Shown here: one piece after another, positions 1 to 7,849 of the stretch
Position numbering within the stretch: position 1 is the stretch's first letter
How the letters are laid out: every line of letters begins with the position of its first letter
Source: Mastigocoleus sp. MO_188.B34
GTDB lineage: Bacteria; Cyanobacteriota; Cyanobacteriia; Cyanobacteriales; Nostocaceae
Direction: 5' to 3'
Length of the DNA: 44,625 bases
Assembly: GCF_030065675.1 (NCBI RefSeq)
Contig: NZ_JASJDK010000069.1
Location: forward strand, 1-44,625
Notes under the pieces: generated by a model
Seen by the model: only the letters and a program-made list of their open reading frames with translations
The model's database searches: none
What the model was told of the DNA's origin: nothing
Translations under genes and position numbers: made by a program

Positions 1-1
1 A

Positions 2-355
<354 letters not shown>

Positions 356-376
356 TAATTTAGCCTCGATATAATT

Positions 377-410
377 AAAAACGCTCTCCGGAAACGGGGG
401 GCGTTTTTGG
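377..410 (+). terminator. rho-independent terminator of psbA
   Basis: An AAAACGC...GCGTTTTT hairpin with a C/T-rich arm facing a G-run starts about 22 bases after the psbA stop and ends in a T-run. Confidence 0.8.
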
Positions 411-512
411 TTTGTCTGTTTTGGTAAAAAACCTGTATCAAAGTTTCTTGCTAAAAAGCCAAAACACAGAGGTATTGGAAAACGAGTCGAAGCTCCCAAA
501 TTTCACATTATG

Positions 513-582
513 CTAAGTTGCATTCTGTCGTAGTAGTTCTAGTTGGTGAGATTGCTTCCTTCCGCTCCGCGACCGTCGCAAT
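513..582 (+). repeat. 70-bp dispersed repeat, copy A (inverted partner at 3993-4062)
   Basis: The block runs from CTAAGTTGCATTCTG to the GCGACGGTCGCGGAGCGGAAG-like GC-rich end (read on the minus strand). It reappears in reverse orientation at 3993-4062 with only a few mismatches and equal length. It looks like a dispersed Nostocales intergenic repeat. The 356-724 interval holds only this and the psbA terminator; no gene is seen. Confidence 0.8.
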
Positions 583-724
583 GACATGCGGACTATTACT
601 AATCTGTCTTTTAGCCTTAACTGAACCGTATTGTCTTATACCGTTAAGGAATTATTGCAGGTTCTGGGGAAACAGCAAACAGAGGATTAGGAACTGTTGG
701 GTACTTCACCCAGGTATTTTCCAC

Positions 725-1360
725 TTAAGCGTCACCAATCTGTCCCCTTACCCATTTCCTAATTGCTTGTCGGAAAGCCCGTCTTCCTGCCATGCGGTAT
801 CTTTCAATTAGTGATGGAATTTCTGGAATATTCAAATTAGGAAACACTAAACTTGTTTTCGTTTGGGTATACTCCTCACCTTGCAATTGGTAAATTTTGA
901 TTTCTCCAGCGTCATAACACCAAATTTCAGGTACACCTAACCGTGTATAAATAGGAAACCTATCTAATGATTTACTAGTAACATCAATTTCTAAAGCTAA
1001 ATCTGGAGGTGGGTCTTGATTTAAATCAAACTTCAGCTTACCTCGAATTAAGGCTTCATTTTGGAAGTAAAAACAATTATCAGATTCTATACCAGCTTTT
1101 TTTAATTCTCTTTTCCAGGTAGTTGAACCGTAACACTCAAAATCTAATTCTAAAACTTCAGCTGTATCTTTGATGATGTCACCAATTATTTCTTTGTAAT
1201 ATTCGTGTTCTGGTAATGGGGTCATAATTTCTAATGCGCCATCATCATAAGCTACCCTAGCTGCTCGACTTTCACCTAAATCTACTAATAAATTCTCAAA
1301 TTGTTGCCAACTGATATTGTAGAGAACTACCCGGTCAGCGCGACGTTTAGTTAACAGCAT
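725..1360 (-). CDS. Uma2 family endonuclease (DUF820)
   Basis: A 211-aa protein of the Uma2/DUF820 family, a PD-(D/E)XK-type nuclease fold that is greatly expanded in cyanobacteria and usually of unknown cellular role. The core is visible as PPPDLALEIDVTSKS (Asp and Glu-x-Asp metal ligands) near residues 117-131, followed by the typical Y-x-x-x-G-V-P-E-I-W segment. The length is normal for the family, and the start is an ATG with no in-frame alternative further upstream that adds conserved sequence. It stands alone between psbA and thrC. The family is clear; target and function are not. Confidence 0.85.
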   Translation of the reverse strand: MLLTKRRADRVVLYNISWQQFENLLVDLGESRAARVAYDDGALEIMTPLPEHEYYKEIIGDIIKDTAEVLELDFECYGSTTWKRELKKAGIESDNCFYFQNEALIRGKLKFDLNQDPPPDLALEIDVTSKSLDRFPIYTRLGVPEIWCYDAGEIKIYQLQGEEYTQTKTSLVFPNLNIPEIPSLIERYRMAGRRAFRQAIRKWVRGQIGDA

Positions 1361-1482
1361 AATTCCTCGCAGTATCAGTGAGCCATCAATAGCAGTCAGT
1401 AATCAGTGACCAATTAAGTATACTTTTCAAACTTACAACTGATAACTAACTAATATCAAAATTTATCCTAGCCCTTTCAGGG

Positions 1483-1542
1483 CGGCTACGCCAACGGACA
1501 CGCTACGCGGTAAGCGCAGCTATGCCGTAGGCTTTACGCAAT
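1483..1542. repeat. GC-rich short palindromic repeat cluster
   Basis: GC-rich interspersed sequence with GGCTACGCC / GCGTAGC-type palindromic units in an otherwise AT-rich spacer (1361-1706). Related units occur near 4185-4215 and 8018-8130. Such units are typical mobile short repeats in Nostocales intergenic regions. Confidence 0.6.
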
Positions 1543-1612
1543 GACTGTAAATATTTTTGTCCATCTACTTAACAACAAGGTTTTCAGCCACAATCAACCT
1601 ACTTACAAAAAG

Positions 1613-1639
1613 CATACCCGACCATTTTAGTCGGGTATG
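1613..1639 (+). promoter_or_regulatory. strong hairpin in the thrC leader
   Basis: A perfect 10-bp stem, CATACCCGAC / GTCGGGTATG, with a 7-base loop lies 68 bases upstream of the thrC start. It could be a terminator or attenuator; a T-rich stretch follows only after a gap of about 10 bases, so its role is uncertain. Confidence 0.5.
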
Positions 1640-1706
1640 TTTGACGGGTATTTTTACTCGTGATACTATCAGGCGATAGCTGAAGGAAATCCAGGGAAAA
1701 CTGATT

Positions 1707-3011
1707 ATGACTCAGGCGATCGTAAATCAAAGTCAAAGTTCCACCGCAACTTTCAAAAATCTCAAATGTAAAGAATGTGGTGCAGAATACGAACTTCAGG
1801 CAAGCCATGTATGTGAATTATGCTTTGGACCTTTGGAAGTAACCTACGACTATAGCAACCTCCGTCGTACAGTTACCCGCGAGAGCATTGCCAATGGGCC
1901 AAAGTCTATTTGGCGTTATCGTCAGTTTTTACCTGTAGCTAGTGAGAATCCCATTGATGTGGGTACGGGAATGACTCCTTTGGTTCGTTCCCACCGTTTA
2001 GCCCGTCGTCTGGGTCTGAAGAATTTATATATCAAAAATGATGCTGTGAATATGCCCACCCTGAGCTTCAAAGATAGGGTGGTGTCAGTAGCTTTAACTA
2101 GGGCAAAAGAACTAGGTTTTACCACCGTTTCCTGTGCCAGTACTGGAAACTTAGCCAATTCTACTGCTGCGATCGCTGCCCATGCCGGTTTGGATTGCTG
2201 TGTATTTATCCCTGCTGACTTAGAAGCCGGGAAAGTAATGGGTAGCTTAATTTACAATCCTACCTTGATGGCAGTTGAAGGTAATTACGACCAAGTTAAC
2301 CGCCTCTGTTCGGAAGTTGCCAATACCCACGGCTGGGGATTTGTAAATATTAATCTGCGCCCCTACTACTCAGAGGGTTCTAAAACATTGGGCTTTGAAG
2401 TCGCCGAACAATTAGGATGGAAACTACCAGACCATATAGTTGCTCCCCTAGCATCCGGTTCCTTATTTACTAAAATTTACAAAGGCTTTAACGAATTTGT
2501 AGAAGTTGGCTTAGTAGAAGACAAGCCAGTGAGATTTAGTGGCGCACAAGCAGAGGGCTGTTCCCCCATCGCCAAAGCCTTTAAGGAAGATAGAGACTTT
2601 ATTCAGCCAGTTAAACCCAACACTATCGCCAAATCAATTGCCATCGGTAATCCTGCAGATGGTATTTATGCTACAGAAATTGCCAAGAAAACTGGCGGTA
2701 ATATTGAATCAGTCAACGATGCTGAAATCATCGAAGGCATAAAACTCCTAGCAGAAACCGAAGGCATCTTTACTGAGACTGCTGGCGGTACAACAGTTGC
2801 TGTACTGAAAAAATTAGTAGAAGCTGGCAAAATTGATCCAGATGAAACCACAGTGGTTTATATTACTGGTAATGGTTTGAAAACCCAAGAAGCTGTCCAA
2901 GGCTATATTGGAGAGCCTTTAACCATTGAAGCAAAACTCGATAGTTTCGAGCGAGCATTAGAGCGTTCTCGCACCTTAGATCGCTTGGAATGGCAACAAG
3001 TCCTCGTTTAA
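1707..3011 (+). CDS. thrC: threonine synthase
   Basis: Threonine synthase (434 aa) makes threonine from O-phospho-homoserine using PLP. The N-terminus carries a rubredoxin-like zinc ribbon (CKEC at 21-24, CELC at 36-39), as in the class of ThrC found in cyanobacteria. The PLP lysine is K122 in the SFKDR motif, and SCASTGNLANS binds the PLP phosphate. Length and motifs are normal, and the gene appears intact. A MoaD/ThiS-like gene follows 89 bases downstream on the same strand, a pairing that suggests a sulfur-linked partner. A hairpin lies in the leader. Confidence 0.95.
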   Translation: MTQAIVNQSQSSTATFKNLKCKECGAEYELQASHVCELCFGPLEVTYDYSNLRRTVTRESIANGPKSIWRYRQFLPVASENPIDVGTGMTPLVRSHRLARRLGLKNLYIKNDAVNMPTLSFKDRVVSVALTRAKELGFTTVSCASTGNLANSTAAIAAHAGLDCCVFIPADLEAGKVMGSLIYNPTLMAVEGNYDQVNRLCSEVANTHGWGFVNINLRPYYSEGSKTLGFEVAEQLGWKLPDHIVAPLASGSLFTKIYKGFNEFVEVGLVEDKPVRFSGAQAEGCSPIAKAFKEDRDFIQPVKPNTIAKSIAIGNPADGIYATEIAKKTGGNIESVNDAEIIEGIKLLAETEGIFTETAGGTTVAVLKKLVEAGKIDPDETTVVYITGNGLKTQEAVQGYIGEPLTIEAKLDSFERALERSRTLDRLEWQQVLV

Positions 3012-3100
3012 GGGGTGAATTGTAAAGTATAGAGGCTAAATTTCTTTAAACCTGATACTTTACATTTCACACCGCATAATTTATAGTTTATCTTCCCACT

Positions 3101-3376
3101 ATGTCCATCAAAGTTTTAGTTCCTACTGCCCTGCAAAAATTTAGTAATAACCAAGCTACCGTAGAATGTAGTGGTAACAACATTAGCGAATTATTTGACT
3201 CCTTAGAAGAAGCTTGTCCGGGAATCAAAGCCAGATTATGTGATGAGCAAGGGAAACCACGACGATTTCTCAATTTATACGTAAACAGCGAAGATATCCG
3301 TTTTTTAGATGGTGCGGCGACATCTCTTAAAGATGGTGATGAAGTCAGTATTGTCCCTGCTGTTGCTGGTGGTTAA
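3101..3376 (+). CDS. MoaD/ThiS-family sulfur carrier protein
   Basis: A 91-aa ubiquitin-fold protein ending in Ala-Gly-Gly, the exposed di-glycine tail that is adenylated and thiocarboxylated in MoaD, ThiS and CysO. The [16 protein letters not shown] and [13 protein letters not shown] segments are typical of the family. Its place directly after thrC, rather than in a moa or thi operon, suggests a CysO-like sulfur donor linked to amino-acid metabolism. That is inference; it could also serve molybdopterin synthesis. The ATG start gives the normal family length. Confidence 0.85.
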   Translation: MSIKVLVPTALQKFSNNQATVECSGNNISELFDSLEEACPGIKARLCDEQGKPRRFLNLYVNSEDIRFLDGAATSLKDGDEVSIVPAVAGG

Positions 3377-3589
3377 TTAATTTTTATTGGAAACCCTGAG
3401 AACCCTGATTTTTAGAAAAAATTGGGGCTCTTGTTTATTATTCCCAATTCTGAGGTTGAGAACTTGGGGTTCACTTATGTTGAGGAAAGCTTATTAAGTA
3501 TTGGTTTATTAAGTATTGATTTATTAACTTTCTAGGCAGATAAATTCAATGTGATATTTTGACCATAAATAATATGAGGAATTCTCAAC

Positions 3590-3919
3590 ATGGTAAACGT
3601 ATCTCAATCTTTTTTAATTGAAGCAAAGATAATTCCTGGTACACACTACTCGGAAAATGGATTGGAAATTGAAGCAGGTCTTTCATGGTTAGAAATTTTA
3701 AAACACTCTTATGATGTAACCCCATTGACAAATGCATACTTTAACTATGCAGTATGCAAGTGTTATTTTTCAGGTGGTGAAACCTATGTCTATCCGCTAA
3801 AAGTAAATGAAATTAGATTACGCTACGGTAATGATACTATTTTCGTACTATTCGATGAAGTCAAGCCTGCTACAGGCAACGTGGAGATACACATAGCCTT
3901 ATATTTGTACGAAAGTTAA
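3590..3919 (+). CDS. hypothetical protein
   Basis: A 109-aa protein not recognised. It has no signal peptide, membrane segment or known catalytic motif. Composition is balanced, with alternating beta-like hydrophobic stretches (YFNYAVCKCYF, DTIFVLFDEV, EIHIALYLYE), as expected for a small beta-rich cytoplasmic protein. A GAGGAA-like ribosome-binding stretch precedes the ATG (ATGAGGAATTC, about 12 bases upstream). No operon partner: the next gene is a pseudogene on the other strand. It is probably real because it has good codon usage and a clear start, but no function is proposed. Confidence 0.55.
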   Translation: MVNVSQSFLIEAKIIPGTHYSENGLEIEAGLSWLEILKHSYDVTPLTNAYFNYAVCKCYFSGGETYVYPLKVNEIRLRYGNDTIFVLFDEVKPATGNVEIHIALYLYES

Positions 3920-3992
3920 ATCGAAAGGATTAATAATCTCATTCAATATTTCTATCCTAATACCAAGTTGCTTTCAAAGATAGTATTTTGTT

Positions 3993-4062
3993 ATTGCGAC
4001 GGTCGCGGAGCGGAAGTAAGCAATCTCACCAACTCGAACTACTACAACAGAATGCAACTTAG
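3993..4062 (-). repeat. 70-bp dispersed repeat, copy B (inverted partner at 513-582)
   Basis: Reverse-complement copy of the repeat at 513-582. Both are exactly 70 bp by my count, with roughly four or five differences. Copies in inverted orientation 3.4 kb apart could promote inversion of the thrC segment. Confidence 0.8.
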
Positions 4063-4087
4063 TATTAATAAATCAAATGGTTTATTC

Positions 4088-4182
4088 TTAATTTTCAGTG
4101 ATTCGATCTAGAAACTGAATTAACTCATAGACAGATTGACATTTTGATACAGCATTTCTGTACTTGACTTGCCAATTCAGTT
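4088..4182 (-). pseudogene. 3' remnant of an unidentified coding sequence
   Basis: On the minus strand an open stretch of about 30 codons reads NWQVKYRNAVSKCQSVYELI... and ends at a stop at 4088-4090. It looks coding in composition but has no start. Its upstream side is cut by a GC-rich repeat at about 4185-4215. I do not recognise the family; a transposase or regulator tail is possible. Confidence 0.35.
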
Positions 4183-4254
4183 GGCGCGATACTCCGTTGG
4201 CGTAGCCTTCCCTGGAAGGGTATGAGTGGTCTCCGACCATCGCATTTACCACTT

Positions 4255-4600
4255 CTACCCTAATTTTTGATTAGATGTAAAGCCTTCTGGTGCTGGTGTC
4301 CCACATTGGACTAAAATATATTGAAAGCCTTTTTTAGCTACGCCAGGGATTTTTAACTGTGACTATTTTATAATTTTTGCGATAATCTACATTAAAACCG
4401 ATAGCATAATCTACAGTAATTTTTTCAGGGAAGTAGTCAGTATTGGGATTATAATCTTGAGTACATATTTCTTCTTGATTGTCTAGTGTTTTAGCGGAAG
4501 AAATAGTTTGATTATTACAGGCGATCGCTAAAATTGCAACCAATACCAATCTAATCACAAAAGTGAACACCTTTACTGACTTAAAAATAATACTTTTCAT
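4255..4600 (-). pseudogene. periplasmic substrate-binding lipoprotein of an iron/B12-type ABC transporter (frameshifted, truncated)
   Basis: The reading frame from ATG 4600 encodes a lipoprotein signal peptide (lipobox LAIAC) and the conserved N-terminal stretch of FecB/BtuF-type binding proteins (DYAIGFNVDYRKNYKIVTVKNPW). It then hits a stop at 4334. In the next frame the homology continues directly as KKGFQYILVQCGTPAPEGF before a second stop at 4255. So a +1 frameshift and loss of the remaining roughly 250 residues have destroyed the gene. It follows the (2Fe-2S) protein gene on the same strand and fits the tail of the B12-uptake-type operon headed by the riboswitch near 7057-7190. Confidence 0.75.
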
Positions 4601-4640
4601 TAGTAGTCCTGACAGCAATTACTACATTTAAACCCAGTAG

Positions 4641-5522
4641 CTAATGATTCGATTTTGGTTCCGGTGGATATAAATGTGTAGCTAGCTTTTCCCCCTTCAC
4701 CAAATGTTGATTCACAATAGTTTCCGCAACCTGGGGATTAGCACGAGTATACCAAGTCCTATCTTCTGAATAAAATACTACTGGACCAAGTCTACAAACT
4801 TCTAAACAGCCAGAAGTTCTCACTTCGATATCCAAATCTGCTTTTTCAACTCCTGCTTTTAGTGCTTCAAAAGTTAGTTTCCAGTTTTGGGAAGGAAGAC
4901 AACGGGTAGAAGTACACACGGATATATAGGGATGTTTTAAAGGGTTTTTATCAAAAGGGATTGGTTTTTTCCCTAACACATAAATTTCTCGTAATTCTTG
5001 GTATAAAGCTAATTTATTGAGGTTAGGTTTCCCTTCTGGTAATAAATTTTCTTCTTCTACATAGGGATTAGGTAAAAAGATTGTCATCAAATTTTCTCCC
5101 GCACCATTCCATAAATCAATTCCCCAACTTCTAGGCTTTCCTTCTGCATTAAAACGTCGATAAAAAGCCGCACGGTTTACTTGACGTTGTTGTCTTAATT
5201 CCAGTGGTGTCTTACAATGAGGACCACCTAAATTTGCTTCAATACATAGGTGAAGATGCCAACCTTCTGTGACTACGGTAAGATATCCATCATATAAAAT
5301 ACAAATTTTAGGTGCAGCATTAAATTCTAATTCTAATACACCTCCTTGAACAATATGTCCTACCCCTACTTGTTGCCAATTTTTTTGAAATAATGTGTAA
5401 GTAAGTGATGATAAAACGTCACAGTTGGTATCAAATTCTTCATATTCTATATATCCTCCTGTTGATAAAGGTTCGGTGACGGTACGATTTAATGGTGCTA
5501 CCCAAGGATTAAACTCACTCAT
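4641..5522 (-). CDS. (2Fe-2S) thioredoxin-like ferredoxin-domain protein
   Basis: A 293-aa protein with an unassigned N-terminal domain (about 1-195) and a C-terminal thioredoxin-like [2Fe-2S] domain (about 198-280). The second domain has cysteines spaced as in shethna-type ferredoxins: CTSTRC...SGCLEVCRLGPVVFY. Such proteins occur in cyanobacterial operons for metal-chelate or B12 uptake beside TonB receptors and FecB/BtuF-type binding proteins. Here it sits between a TonB-receptor 3' stump (upstream) and the broken binding-protein gene (downstream), so it appears to be the only intact survivor of the operon. Its own promoter is not obvious. The role (reductive handling of an imported corrinoid or chelate) is inference. 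Confidence 0.75.
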   Translation of the reverse strand: MSEFNPWVAPLNRTVTEPLSTGGYIEYEEFDTNCDVLSSLTYTLFQKNWQQVGVGHIVQGGVLELEFNAAPKICILYDGYLTVVTEGWHLHLCIEANLGGPHCKTPLELRQQRQVNRAAFYRRFNAEGKPRSWGIDLWNGAGENLMTIFLPNPYVEEENLLPEGKPNLNKLALYQELREIYVLGKKPIPFDKNPLKHPYISVCTSTRCLPSQNWKLTFEALKAGVEKADLDIEVRTSGCLEVCRLGPVVFYSEDRTWYTRANPQVAETIVNQHLVKGEKLATHLYPPEPKSNH

Positions 5523-5603
5523 GATAATTTTTAACTTGCAGTTACTAGTTATTAAAAACGTACCAATATAGATGATACGTTTATTTCATCATGTTACCTA
5601 AAA

Positions 5604-5752
5604 TTTAGCATTTACACTTACCTGAAAAACTCTACCTGCATCGGGGAAACCAGAGAATAATTGATATCTCTGGTTAAAAATATTATCTAAACTCCCAGTA
5701 ACAACAAATTTATTACTCAAGGGCACTCTAACTTTAAAATCAAAAGTTATGT
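5604..5752 (-). pseudogene. TonB-dependent outer-membrane receptor, 3' stump
   Basis: On the minus strand the sequence reads PGYITFDFKVRVP...GSLDNIFNQRYQLFSGFPDAGR...VNAKF and stops. This is the last two beta-strands of a TonB-dependent receptor, ending with the expected C-terminal aromatic residue. Everything upstream is gone and is replaced by the IS630 element. The stump, the (2Fe-2S) gene and the broken binding-protein gene form a decayed uptake operon on one strand. Confidence 0.7.
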
Positions 5753-5779
5753 ATCCAGGTCAAGACTCTGTATTATACC

Positions 5780-6950
5780 TTACACGTTCATAATCTGAGT
5801 TTTATCGAAAGTCTGAAATCGCAAGGACAGCAAAGAATCAAGTTCCTTCTTATACTTCAAATTAACTTCATCCAGACAATTAGAGATAGCCGTAGAGAAT
5901 TGAGAAAAATTTTCATAATACTTGCCATATAAACATTTCTTTTTCACAAATTTCCACAGTCTCTCAATCAAATTCAAATTAGGAGAATACGGAGGTAGAT
6001 ATAGTAACTCTATACCTAAATCATCAGCCATTTTTTGAACTAATTTACATTTTTGATACCGAGCATTATCCAAAACTAAAGTAATGGGAACTGCTAATTT
6101 TAAGTTTGCTAATTTTGTTAAAAGCTCACATACTTGCGTACCTGTAATATAGGTGTCATTTGTGACCGTAATCACTTCATGGGTGATGGCATTTAATGCT
6201 CCTAACACATTAAATCTTTTGCGACCAGAAGGAGATTTTATAAAGATTCTTTGAAAACACCAAATCATATCATGTCCGGTTAAAGACTTATCATTAGAAC
6301 TGCAAGGGGGCAGGGAGCAGGGAGCAGGGGGGAGAAAGAGTTTTCAAATTTTTGCATAGATGGCAATATCACAAGTAATCAGCCGGACATGATATCATTC
6401 CTAAAAAAGCTCCCATGACGGAGTGAGCCGCATCTACAAAAAAAACTGCTCTTTTGAGTGCCTTTGCCTCTTCTAGTCTTGGTTTAAGTTTTTTTGATAC
6501 TCTGCTTGTTTCTCTGTATCAGCTTTAGACGGGATCTGTCCTACTTTCAAACAACGCATTCCTATTGATTTCAGAAATTTTCTTACTTGGGTCGAGCTAC
6601 GTTTGATTCCTGTTAACAATTCAATGGTTAATATCGCCTCATTTATTGTAGCTGGAGGATGTGATTCAAAATAATCTTTTAAAGTTGAACGATAATTTTC
6701 TAGCTCACTTTGTGGGCGAGAAAAATTAATTTCTTTTAACTTTTCTATTCTCCCTGATTGATAATCTCGAAAATAACCTCGCAAAGTATTACCAGAGATA
6801 CCCACAAAGACAGCTAATTTGATGATGAGGTAGTTTTTGACTTTTTAACCAGAGGTCTTCCATCTTCTTCTGTACTCGGGGATGAGGGTGATTAAATCGC
6901 TCATAAGAAAGTGCTTGTTTTTCCTCTTCCTTAAATTCCAAGTGAATCAT
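5780..6950 (-). pseudogene. IS630-family transposase, broken by frameshifts and a MITE
   Basis: Reading on the minus strand from ATG 6950, the N-terminal part (KEEEKQALSYERF...HPRVQKKMEDLWLKSQ) shifts frame near 6810 into GISGNTLRGYFRDYQSG, the helix-turn-helix region. It shifts again near 6485 into LKPRLEEAKALKRAVFFVDAAH, which holds the first catalytic Asp. The frame is then split by a 125-bp MITE at 6269-6393 and resumes as WCFQRIFIKSPSGRKRFNVLG. The last part keeps the other DDE residues (LVLDNARYQ, YLPPYSPNLNLIERLW). With two frameshifts and an insertion it cannot be active. Confidence 0.85.
6269..6393. mobile_element. 125-bp MITE inside the IS630 transposase
   Basis: The element has terminal inverted repeats ATCATGTCCGG(T/C)T at both ends and is flanked by a 5-bp direct repeat ATCAT (6264-6268 and 6394-6398). 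Removing one flank plus the element restores a continuous transposase reading (FLGMI-WCFQRIF). The interior includes a minisatellite of GGGAGCA units (about 6303-6335). There is no coding capacity. It is nested, so it is younger than the IS630 insertion. Confidence 0.8.
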
Positions 6951-7056
6951 ATTCTCAACCTTGGCTTTTTCCTCCCTTGTGAACCCTTTCTAGATTATTA
7001 CTCTTGAGAGAAAAACGCAAGTTATGACCGTGCAAAGTATAGATGTTTTTGATTAA

Positions 7057-7190
7057 CCATTGGCGGGCATTCTGACTTAGAGGCATATCTTGTTAGTCTC
7101 ATCACAGTTGCGGGACAGCGTCGGATTTACACCGAACTTTCCCCGTTACCTCTAATGGCTGCTCCCCACTAGAACCGAATAGTTGATTTG
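7057..7190 (-). ncRNA. cobalamin riboswitch
   Basis: On the minus strand the sequence carries the hallmark B12-box series: GGTAACGGGGAAAGTTCGG, GGTGTAAATCCGACGCTGTC, CCCGCAACTGTGATGAG, then AGTCAGAATGCCCGCCA. These match the conserved core of AdoCbl/cobalamin riboswitches in order and spacing. It faces the decayed TonB-receptor/(2Fe-2S)/binding-protein operon, now separated from it by the IS630 element. Cyanobacterial B12-uptake receptors are commonly under this switch. Whether it still regulates the surviving (2Fe-2S) gene is unknown. Confidence 0.9.
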
Positions 7191-7206
7191 AGATTTGAAC
7201 ATAGAC

Positions 7207-7328
7207 AGGACTTACGCAATTGTCACAATACACAGGTGGTGCGTGACACTTCAACCTTATTATTCCGTTAACAATCAAACAAAGTGTCACAGCACCCTAC
7301 AAGAAAATATGCCAGTTGCGTAAGTCCT
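7207..7328. mobile_element. 122-bp MITE with AGGACTTACGCAA ends
   Basis: Perfect 13-bp terminal inverted repeats AGGACTTACGCAA (7207-7219) and TTGCGTAAGTCCT (7316-7328), with inner arms GTGACACT / AGTGTCAC, make the unit nearly a full palindrome. ATAGAC lies next to both ends (offset by one or two bases on the right), possibly a target duplication. It separates the riboswitch from the Zur box at 7377-7391. No coding capacity. Confidence 0.75.
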
Positions 7329-7376
7329 AATAGACTAGCACATTTTACACTCAACAGCTAATATTGCTGACCAAAA

Positions 7377-7391
7377 TGATAATCATTATCA
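7377..7391. promoter_or_regulatory. Zur box (TGATAATCATTATCA)
   Basis: A near-perfect palindrome of the Fur/Zur type known in cyanobacteria, in an AT-rich spacer. It could serve the riboswitch-led operon on the minus strand (about 190 bases away) or a rightward transcript. No intact gene begins close by, so it may be a relic. Confidence 0.7.
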
Positions 7392-7611
7392 TTTCTCGCT
7401 ATTTATGTTACATTAGCTTTTATGCTTGTTTTTTACTTGTCAACCAACGTGCAAATAGAGAAATTTGTTGACTAATGAAAATCGAAAAATCCCCGAATCT
7501 CCTTTATTTATTTGTATTTTCTTGTTTTGCTCAACAATTTTAGTTTGTAAGGTAATAACCATAGAAATTTTATCCCTATTTTTTTTACTTTGATGTTTGT
7601 CAAACCTTGAG

Positions 7612-7626
7612 TGATTATCATTATCA
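7612..7626. promoter_or_regulatory. Zur box (TGATTATCATTATCA)
   Basis: A palindromic Fur/Zur-type site ending 29 bases upstream of the ATG of the small Cys-rich gene at 7655, placed where a repressor would cover the promoter or transcription start. Confidence 0.75.
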
Positions 7627-7654
7627 TTGCCCACTTACCATTTTTATTAAAACT

Positions 7655-7849
7655 ATGCCAAGCAAAAAAATTCATGTCCGGGAATATAATGTCAAAGCAC
7701 ATGACCGAATTATCCATACCAGGGTTTACAACTTCATTTGTCAATACTGTCAAGAGATATCACAACGGGAGACTTATGCTACCGGATGTCCTAAATATGG
7801 AGATAAATGTAATGGAGTCGCGAGTAAGTGCTTGCGATCTAAAAAATAG
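7655..7849 (+). CDS. small Cys-rich (zinc-ribbon-like) protein behind a Zur box
   Basis: A 64-aa basic protein with five cysteines: a C29-x-x-C32 pair, then C45, C52 and C59. This pattern could bind one zinc, as in small ribosomal zinc ribbons. The N-terminal half ([13 protein letters not shown]...[13 protein letters not shown]) looks conserved in type, and I believe similar small cyanobacterial proteins exist, but I cannot name a family. I chose ATG 7655 because upstream in-frame starts would lie inside the Zur box. The Zur site directly upstream argues for a role in zinc starvation. No ribosome-binding site is obvious, and the C-terminus may be altered relative to homologues. Function unknown. 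Confidence 0.6.
   Translation: MPSKKIHVREYNVKAHDRIIHTRVYNFICQYCQEISQRETYATGCPKYGDKCNGVASKCLRSKK

Larger units (their letters stand above)
5758..7029 (-). mobile_element. IS630-family insertion sequence (dead)
   Basis: The transposase coding sequence fills about 5780-6950. Imperfect terminal repeats are proposed from GGTCAAGACT at 5758 and GGTCATAACTTGCG (minus strand) ending at 7029. No matching target duplication was seen at these ends. The element sits between the TonB-receptor stump and the cobalamin riboswitch, and removing its 125-bp MITE leaves about 1.15 kb, normal for the family. Missing receptor sequence on both sides suggests an accompanying deletion. The boundaries are tentative. 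Confidence 0.65.

Noticed and set aside
4334-4618. 94-aa lipoprotein as an intact small gene
   Set aside because: Homology continues in the +1 frame past the stop, so it is the N-terminus of a broken binding-protein gene.
6303-6335. GGGAGCA tandem units as a CRISPR array
   Set aside because: Units are directly adjacent with no spacers, so this is a minisatellite inside a MITE; no CRISPR array was seen in the window.
7102-7290. 62-codon frame across the riboswitch and MITE
   Set aside because: It consists of riboswitch and MITE sequence read in a chance frame.
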